Source of the DNA: an uncultured Bacilli bacterium
GTDB taxonomy: Bacteria; Bacillota_I; Bacilli_A; RF39; UBA660
Length of the DNA: 9,487 nucleotides
Reading direction: 5' to 3'
Assembly (NCBI GenBank): GCA_934132915.1
Contig: CAKPAK010000054.1
Coordinates: forward strand, 1-9,487
The translations under genes and the position numbers were made by a program. Below, piece after piece: positions 5,631-9,487 of the stretch; the stretch's first letter is position 1; each line of letters starts with the position of its first letter. The notes under the pieces are model-generated. The model searched no databases and was not told where the DNA came from. It saw only the letters and a list, made by a program, of their open reading frames with translations.

Positions 5631-5884
5631 CAGGCCAATCGAATTTTGAAGAACTCCGGTTTTCATAAAATAAATTTTTACTATCTCAAAGAGGATAAAA
5701 AGAAAATCTTCGAAAGGGAATAGTATTTTAAAGAAAATTAATTTTATAGATACTTTAATTCTCAACTTTTTAGGTACAATTCAATTTTGGTAGTTTTAAT
5801 ATTTGATAAATAAACTTATGATCCTCATTCTTAATCCTTAAATTTGTAGAGCGAGAATTAATTTTCATAGTTTCAAAAGTCTTA

Positions 5885-6556
5885 TTATCTAGATAAGATT
5901 TTTTGTAGCATCAAAAGAACGAAAATTAAACCTAATAAACCAGAAATAAATGAGATAATATTTTCTAGTAATTTATCTTTTCTGTAAAAAACTTTAAATC
6001 CTAAAATATTTATCTTGGAATATCTTTGGTTAATATTTTCAATCGTTTTGAATTCATAATTATCAAGATAAAATCCTCGTGGCTTATCATTTTTATCGAT
6101 GATAATTTTTACGGGAATATTATTATATTTGAGTAGTCTTTTTGAAAAAGTTGCCCATTTTGTTTTATATTTTTCATTGGATGCTCTTGCTTCTTGGTAC
6201 CATGAATCAGAACTTTCATTTCCTATTCCACCAACTTTTCTTATTCGACGTCCACTAATTTTTCCCTCTGTAATGAATAAATCTTTGGATAACATATTGA
6301 TTGGAAAAAGAAGTTTAAATAGTATATTTAACAATAATAAAAGAAGATAAAAAAGAATAAAATAATAAAAATTATCTAGGATATAATTTATTCCATTTAT
6401 ATCCATAGTAGAATTATTTGATAAAAATAATGTAATCATCAAAAAAAGAGTTGGGGCTAATAGTAGGGAAATAAATATTAATTCCCCATTTTTATACTTG
6501 ATATAATATTTTATATAATTAAATTTATCTGCTTTTGTCATTAGATTTTTTTGCAT
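5885..6556 (-). CDS. unrecognised membrane protein with three predicted helices
   Basis: I do not recognise the family of this 223-residue protein. Two hydrophobic helices sit near residues 25-45 and 62-84, and a third near 199-219 close to the C-terminus, with a polar basic domain between them (about 88-195; many Lys, Arg, Asn, Tyr, with GKISGRRIRKVGG at 98-110 and a W-Y-Q-E-A-R segment at 119-124). By the positive-inside tendency, the middle domain is probably cytoplasmic. The ATG at 6556 has a perfect AAGGAGG (6563-6569) six bases upstream and leaves 28 bases after sufB; a TTG at 6595 would overlap sufB and is less likely. It is probably cotranscribed with sufB, but nothing in it suggests a role in Fe-S assembly. 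It ends near a 12-base palindrome around its stop codon. Confidence 0.8.
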   Translation of the reverse strand: MQKNLMTKADKFNYIKYYIKYKNGELIFISLLLAPTLFLMITLFLSNNSTMDINGINYILDNFYYFILFYLLLLLLNILFKLLFPINMLSKDLFITEGKISGRRIRKVGGIGNESSDSWYQEARASNEKYKTKWATFSKRLLKYNNIPVKIIIDKNDKPRGFYLDNYEFKTIENINQRYSKINILGFKVFYRKDKLLENIISFISGLLGLIFVLLMLQKILSR

Positions 6557-6578
6557 TTTGTTCCTCCTTACATCTAAA

Positions 6579-6592
6579 AGTCCTCTAGGACT
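6579..6592 (-). promoter_or_regulatory. small hairpin at the end of sufB
   Basis: AGTCC (6579-6583) pairs with GGACT (6588-6592) around a four-base loop that holds the sufB TAG stop codon, followed on the minus strand by TTTTAG. It is too short for a strong terminator but could partly attenuate transcription into the downstream membrane protein gene. Confidence 0.3.
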
Positions 6593-7892
6593 CAATATTG
6601 ATTTTTAATAATCGATTTAATTCAACAGCATATTCCATTGGTAATTCTTCTCTAAATTCATTGATAAATCCTAGAATGATTAATTCTTTGGCGGATTCTT
6701 CAGGAAGGCCTCTACTCATGAGATAAAATAGTTTGTCATCACTAATTTTACTAACTGTTGCTTCGTGTTCTAATAAAGATGTTGAATTTGCTACAATATT
6801 ATTGGGAATGGTATCACTTTTAGAAAGTTTATCTAAAATGATTGTATCACATTTGACGCTTGCTATGGAGTCATGTGCTTCTTTGGTTATCTTTACTGTG
6901 CCACGATAAGTGGCGTTACCTCCATTTGAAGCGATGGATTTTGAGACAATATTACTTTTCGTGTATGGAGCTAAATGAATCATCTTGGCTCCTGTATCTT
7001 GGATTTGATTTTTTCCAGCGCCAGCTACTGTTATACAAGTTCCTCTAGCATGAGGGCCATTTAGGATACATGCAGGGTATTTCATATTGGTTTTTGCCCC
7101 AACATTTCCATCGATCCATTCCATTAAACCATTTTCTTCAACAATAGCTCTTTTGGTTACTAAATTATAAACATCACTAGACCAGTTTTGAATTGTTGTA
7201 TATCTGCATTTCGCATTCTTTTCGACAAATATTTCTACGACAGCGGCGTGGAGAGCATCTTCTGTATAAGTTGGTGCGGTACATCCTTCAATGTAGTGAA
7301 GTTCGCTACCTTCGTCAACAATAATTAGTGTCCGTTCAAATTGTCCCATATTTTTACTATTAATTCGAAAATAACTTTGCAAAGGACGGTCTAATTTGGT
7401 ATGAGGGGGAATATAGATAAATGTTCCGCCACTCCAAACGGCACCATTTAATGCTGTAAATTTATTTTCATCATATTTTACTAATTGATTAAAATATTTT
7501 TTGAAGATTTCTGGATGTTGTTTTAGTGCACTATCGGTATCTAGAAAGATAACATTTTTTTCTTCTAACTCTTTTATCATATTATGATAAATTACTTCAC
7601 TATCGTATTGAGCCCCAATTCCATCTAAGTATTTTTTTTCGGCATCAATAACGCCTAGTTTATCAAATTCATCACGAATGGAACATGATATGTTATTCCA
7701 ATCGTTCGTTAATTTTTCCTCCCTTTTTTTATAATAATTAATACTGTCATAGTCAATATTTAGACTTGGACCAAAAGATGGGTCTTTACTATTTTTGAAG
7801 GCTTCAAAGGCTTTTAGGCGAAAGTCTAGCATCCAGCTTGGTTCTTCTTTGATACTTGAGATATTTTTGATGTCATCACTTGTTAATTTCAT
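6585..7892 (-). CDS. sufB: SufB, Fe-S cluster assembly scaffold protein
   Basis: SufB forms, with SufC and SufD, the cytosolic scaffold on which Fe-S clusters are built. The 435-residue product aligns from memory with Gram-positive SufB nearly throughout: KEEPSWMLDFRLKAFE (15-30), KYLDGIGAQYDSEVIYHN (87-104), ALNGAVWSGGTFIYIPP (147-163), MGQFERTLIIVDEG (182-195), EGCTAP (202-207), YTTIQNWSSDVYNLVTKRA (231-249), MEWIDGNVGAKTNMKYPA (257-274), KCDTIILD (347-354) and LEHEATVSKISDDKLFYLMS (374-393). Cys348 is the cysteine kept in Gram-positive members. The protein is about 25-30 residues shorter at the N-terminus than Bacillus SufB. The ATG at 7892 follows AAGGTGAT (7897-7904) by four bases; an upstream GTG at 7901 would destroy that site's spacing. 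No sufC, sufD, sufS or sufU lies beside it, which is unusual. Confidence 0.96.
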   Translation of the reverse strand: MKLTSDDIKNISSIKEEPSWMLDFRLKAFEAFKNSKDPSFGPSLNIDYDSINYYKKREEKLTNDWNNISCSIRDEFDKLGVIDAEKKYLDGIGAQYDSEVIYHNMIKELEEKNVIFLDTDSALKQHPEIFKKYFNQLVKYDENKFTALNGAVWSGGTFIYIPPHTKLDRPLQSYFRINSKNMGQFERTLIIVDEGSELHYIEGCTAPTYTEDALHAAVVEIFVEKNAKCRYTTIQNWSSDVYNLVTKRAIVEENGLMEWIDGNVGAKTNMKYPACILNGPHARGTCITVAGAGKNQIQDTGAKMIHLAPYTKSNIVSKSIASNGGNATYRGTVKITKEAHDSIASVKCDTIILDKLSKSDTIPNNIVANSTSLLEHEATVSKISDDKLFYLMSRGLPEESAKELIILGFINEFREELPMEYAVELNRLLKINIES

Positions 7893-7916
7893 TGTAATCA
7901 CCTTTTTTCCATGTTT

Positions 7917-7925
7917 ATTATATCA
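7917..7925 (-). promoter_or_regulatory. sufB promoter (extended -10)
   Basis: TATAAT at 7922-7917 on the minus strand is preceded by TGA (7925-7923). The -35 region is only T-rich. It lies between the upstream terminator and the sufB ribosome binding site, with a leader of roughly 18 bases. No long leader that could hold a riboswitch is present. Confidence 0.55.
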
Positions 7926-7943
7926 AAAATAGGTAAAAATAAA

Positions 7944-7989
7944 AAGTTATTTTGATTTTCAAAGAAGATTTTTGAAAAGAAAACAACTT
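7944..7989 (-). terminator. terminator of the HipA-like gene
   Basis: A long interrupted stem: AAGTT, TTTT and TTTTCAAA (7944-7963) pair with TTTGAAAA, AAAA and AACTT (7971-7989), 17 pairs in all with small mismatches and a seven-base loop. On the minus strand it is followed by TTTTTATTTTTA. It starts right after the stop codon at 7990 and isolates this gene from sufB. Confidence 0.75.
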
Positions 7990-9183
7990 CTATTTTATAC
8001 AATATAATAAATAACCAATGCAAACAGAGAATGCGGCGATGATAACTAGACCAATTATCATTTGAATAATATTGACGTAACCAGCATTTTTGTTATTTGT
8101 GACCATACTTTGTTCTTTGTTTAGTCTTTCGAAATAATTTAAGTTGGTAATTATATTATTTAGCATCATATTATAATTTCCTAAATCAAGATTATATTTT
8201 AAAATAATATCAATGTTTTGAAGATATCTATCTTTTTTAGAGAGTATTTTTTCTACTCTATCTTTGATTTTATCATAGTAGTTATAGAATAGACATTCAA
8301 TTAATTCGTAGCGATTGCATGTGATTCCATTAATAATTATGATATCATTATTCTTTAAAATGGAAGGAAAAACATTATCAAACAGTGGAGCAAAAGAATA
8401 TCTTTTTGTTTCTTTGTCACAAAGGATACCATAGTCTTTAAAATTTCTTTCACTTTGGTTAATTATACTGTCAAAAAGTAGCATGTCAAAATATTTTTTC
8501 TCAATGGTTTGATAATCTTCTTCCAACATACTAGGAAGGCTTTTTAAAACATTTAGGCCATATTCAATAATGGTTTTATAGTCTTCTTTGGTATTAGCGA
8601 CTTTTAATTGTTCTGCTGTATCCACCCATTTTTCTTTTTTTAATTTTCCATTGGTGATTAATTTTAAAAATCTTTTCTTTAAATTTTCGACGTCATAAAA
8701 CTCATCATCATCAACGATATCTCTAATGATTATAGAGTCTTTTTGCTTCATTGCGTTGTAAATTCTGTATTCTTCTACGGTATCAAAATTTAAAAGGCGA
8801 CCAACTTGACAGATAGCAATTTCAATGTCGTCTACTCCTGTATGTTTTTGATATCCTTTAAAAGTATTTTCTACTAGTACTTCAGAAGATTCTGGACTTA
8901 TTACGGTAACAGAAACTGGCTGTAAGAAAATATTGCTGTTACTATCAAAAGCAGTTACATAATAGTTTTTTCCAGGATTTAAACTTGGGGTATTTTGAAT
9001 GGTTGTGGATAACTTATTTTGATGCATATAATAATTTGCAATATTTTCCACTTCTCTTTTTATCATGTCTATATTTCTCGTATCTTGCTGATATTTACGG
9101 ACTAATTCACTTGTTTGTTCCTGGGTTAGGCTATAATTTGTACTAATACTGTTGACTAAATTTATGATATTATTTCCATTCAT
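7990..9183 (-). CDS. HipA-like kinase-fold protein with C-terminal membrane anchor
   Basis: A 397-residue protein. The segment D238-S-I-I-N-Q-S-E245-R-N247-F-K-D250-Y-G-I-L, followed by F264-A-P-L-F-D269-N, resembles the active-site region of HipA-type kinases (family pattern N-x-D-R-H-x-x-N-x-G, then APLFD). Upstream, DDIEIAICQVGRLLNFDTVEEYRIYN (118-143, shown in the family as E-x-x-x-x-LAxxLG) also fits. Compared with the family, the catalytic Asp is replaced by Glu245, the His by Asn247 and the metal-binding Asn by Asp250, while D269 is kept, so activity is uncertain. Residues 371-393 are a strong membrane helix with almost nothing after it, making this a tail-anchored cytoplasmic protein. 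The first 110 residues are unrecognised. No HipB-like DNA-binding antitoxin lies next to it, which argues against a classical toxin-antitoxin pair. The ribosome binding site is weak (AGGA, about ten bases before the ATG). Confidence 0.7.
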   Translation of the reverse strand: MNGNNIINLVNSISTNYSLTQEQTSELVRKYQQDTRNIDMIKREVENIANYYMHQNKLSTTIQNTPSLNPGKNYYVTAFDSNSNIFLQPVSVTVISPESSEVLVENTFKGYQKHTGVDDIEIAICQVGRLLNFDTVEEYRIYNAMKQKDSIIIRDIVDDDEFYDVENLKKRFLKLITNGKLKKEKWVDTAEQLKVANTKEDYKTIIEYGLNVLKSLPSMLEEDYQTIEKKYFDMLLFDSIINQSERNFKDYGILCDKETKRYSFAPLFDNVFPSILKNNDIIIINGITCNRYELIECLFYNYYDKIKDRVEKILSKKDRYLQNIDIILKYNLDLGNYNMMLNNIITNLNYFERLNKEQSMVTNNKNAGYVNIIQMIIGLVIIAAFSVCIGYLLYCIK

Positions 9184-9218
9184 ATTCTCACTATCCTACT
9201 TTTCTATTTTATGATTTT

Positions 9219-9227
9219 AGTATATCA
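9219..9227 (-). promoter_or_regulatory. probable promoter of the HipA-like gene (extended -10)
   Basis: TATACT (9224-9219) on the minus strand is preceded by TGA (9227-9225), about 35 bases before the start codon. No clear -35 box is seen. Confidence 0.4.
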
Positions 9228-9241
9228 TTAAATGACATAAA

Positions 9242-9285
9242 AAAAAAGAAATATTTGACTATTTTTTAGAAAATATTTCTTTTTT
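9242..9285. terminator. strong bidirectional intrinsic terminator
   Basis: AAAAAAGAAATATTT (9242-9256) and AAATATTTCTTTTTT (9271-9285) are a perfect 15-bp inverted repeat with a 14-base loop. Leftward the stem runs into a total of nine T. It should end a leftward transcript coming from beyond the window and insulate the HipA-like gene. Confidence 0.8.
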
Positions 9286-9487
9286 GAAGAAAATACTTAG
9301 GAAAACATGAATTTGTGTTAGATATTTTGTTGTTTAAAGAAGAATTTTTTAGAAGTATTTTATGGGTATGTTTAACCTACCTTGGTAATACTTCGATGAT
9401 TTTTAATGAACTCGGGTTTTTAACACTTTTAAATTACAAAATTCCAACAAAGTATTTAATATACTGGTTTTTTCTGTCAATTTTTAA
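9286..9487. other. gene-free right edge
   Basis: No reading frame with a start and ribosome binding site is seen on either strand in the last 200 bases. The imperfect palindrome GGTATGTTTAACCTACC (9365-9381) and a TTGACA on the minus strand (9480-9475, no good -10) are the only noticeable elements. One minus-strand frame is open from the edge for 17 codons and stops at 9434; it could be the end of a gene outside the window, but this is too short to call. Confidence 0.4.

Larger units (their letters stand above)
5205..5884. other. gene-free interval of about 680 bases
   Basis: Between ssb and the membrane protein gene there is no reading frame with a credible start. A 62-codon minus-strand frame (5765-5577) begins with TTG and has no ribosome binding site, so it is not called. 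What can be supported is the ssb promoter, a minus-strand terminator (5428-5456), a plus-strand promoter (5491-5519) and a strong bidirectional terminator (5598-5630). A 32-codon minus-strand frame (5868-5770) also lacks a ribosome binding site. The stretch 5631-5884 may be 3' untranslated sequence of the sufB operon or a decayed gene. Confidence 0.5.

Noticed and set aside
5577..5765. 62-codon minus-strand reading frame.
   Set aside because: It starts with TTG, lacks a ribosome binding site and runs through the terminator hairpin at 5598-5630.
5770..5868. 32-codon minus-strand reading frame behind the membrane protein gene.
   Set aside because: There is no ribosome binding site before its ATG; it is kept only as a possible decayed remnant.
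5880..5904. TCTTAT...ATAAGA hairpin with a T-run in the plus direction at the end of the membrane protein gene.
   Set aside because: The stem is only six AT-rich pairs, points against the gene, and overlaps coding sequence; it is probably chance around the 12-base palindrome.
6099..6350. 83-codon plus-strand reading frame.
   Set aside because: It lies entirely opposite the membrane protein gene, which has a perfect ribosome binding site and clear membrane helices.
6860..7048. 62-codon plus-strand reading frame.
   Set aside because: It is a shadow of sufB, whose protein sequence is strongly conserved here.
5343..7983. The 16-base string ATTTTTGAAAAGAAAA occurs both near 5343 and near 7968.
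   Set aside because: It is low-complexity A/T sequence in an AT-rich genome, one copy is part of a terminator stem, and no longer repeat surrounds it.
7990..9183. A complete HipBA toxin-antitoxin module.
   Set aside because: No small helix-turn-helix gene lies next to the HipA-like gene, the catalytic residues differ and the protein is membrane-anchored.
9434..9487. C-terminal end of a leftward gene entering from the right edge.
   Set aside because: Only 17 open codons are visible, which is expected by chance; more sequence would be needed to support it.

Overview
The window is very AT-rich, uses the standard genetic code (tryptophan is TGG, and TAA, TAG and TGA all occur as stops) and has strong Gram-positive ribosome binding sites. 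The gene content (agr quorum sensing, Gram-positive-type SufB, CtpA-type protease, short SSB) points to a low-GC Bacillota bacterium, perhaps a gut member of Bacilli/Erysipelotrichia or Clostridia. The exact lineage cannot be fixed from the sequence. No rRNA, tRNA, CRISPR array, transposase or phage gene is seen.

Left part (1-3200): a complete agr-type peptide quorum-sensing locus in an unusual layout. agrB (241-861) and a 40-codon agrD (894-1016) run rightward. The response regulator agrA (3088-2366) and sensor kinase agrC (2382-1063) run leftward, in the order A then C, and meet agrD tail to tail at a shared terminator whose stem contains the agrC stop codon. AgrB should process AgrD into a cyclic peptide, AgrC should sense it outside the cell, and AgrA should bind DNA through its LytTR domain. 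Both operons carry the same two-part element (TAGTTAAC, then TTTCA-x-TGAT-x-AAA) in the same orientation, at nearly the same distance from the -10 box. This is the best candidate AgrA operator. AgrD has six residues from the ring cysteine to the expected cleavage site instead of the usual five.

Middle part (3200-5640): leftward ctpA (membrane-anchored PDZ/S41 protease with a long charged cytoplasmic arm) and leftward ssb (OB-fold protein with a lysine-rich tail lacking the acidic tip), each with its own promoter and ssb with a clear terminator. The gene-free stretch from 5205 to 5884 holds a possible promoter-to-terminator unit on the + strand (about 5526-5630), a candidate small RNA, and a separate minus-strand terminator.

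Right part (5885-9487): leftward sufB (Fe-S cluster assembly scaffold) without any other suf gene beside it, followed 28 bases later by an unrecognised three-helix membrane protein gene. Upstream of sufB lies a leftward gene for a HipA-like kinase-fold protein with altered catalytic residues and a C-terminal membrane anchor. Strong hairpins separate these units. The last 200 bases hold no gene that can be supported.
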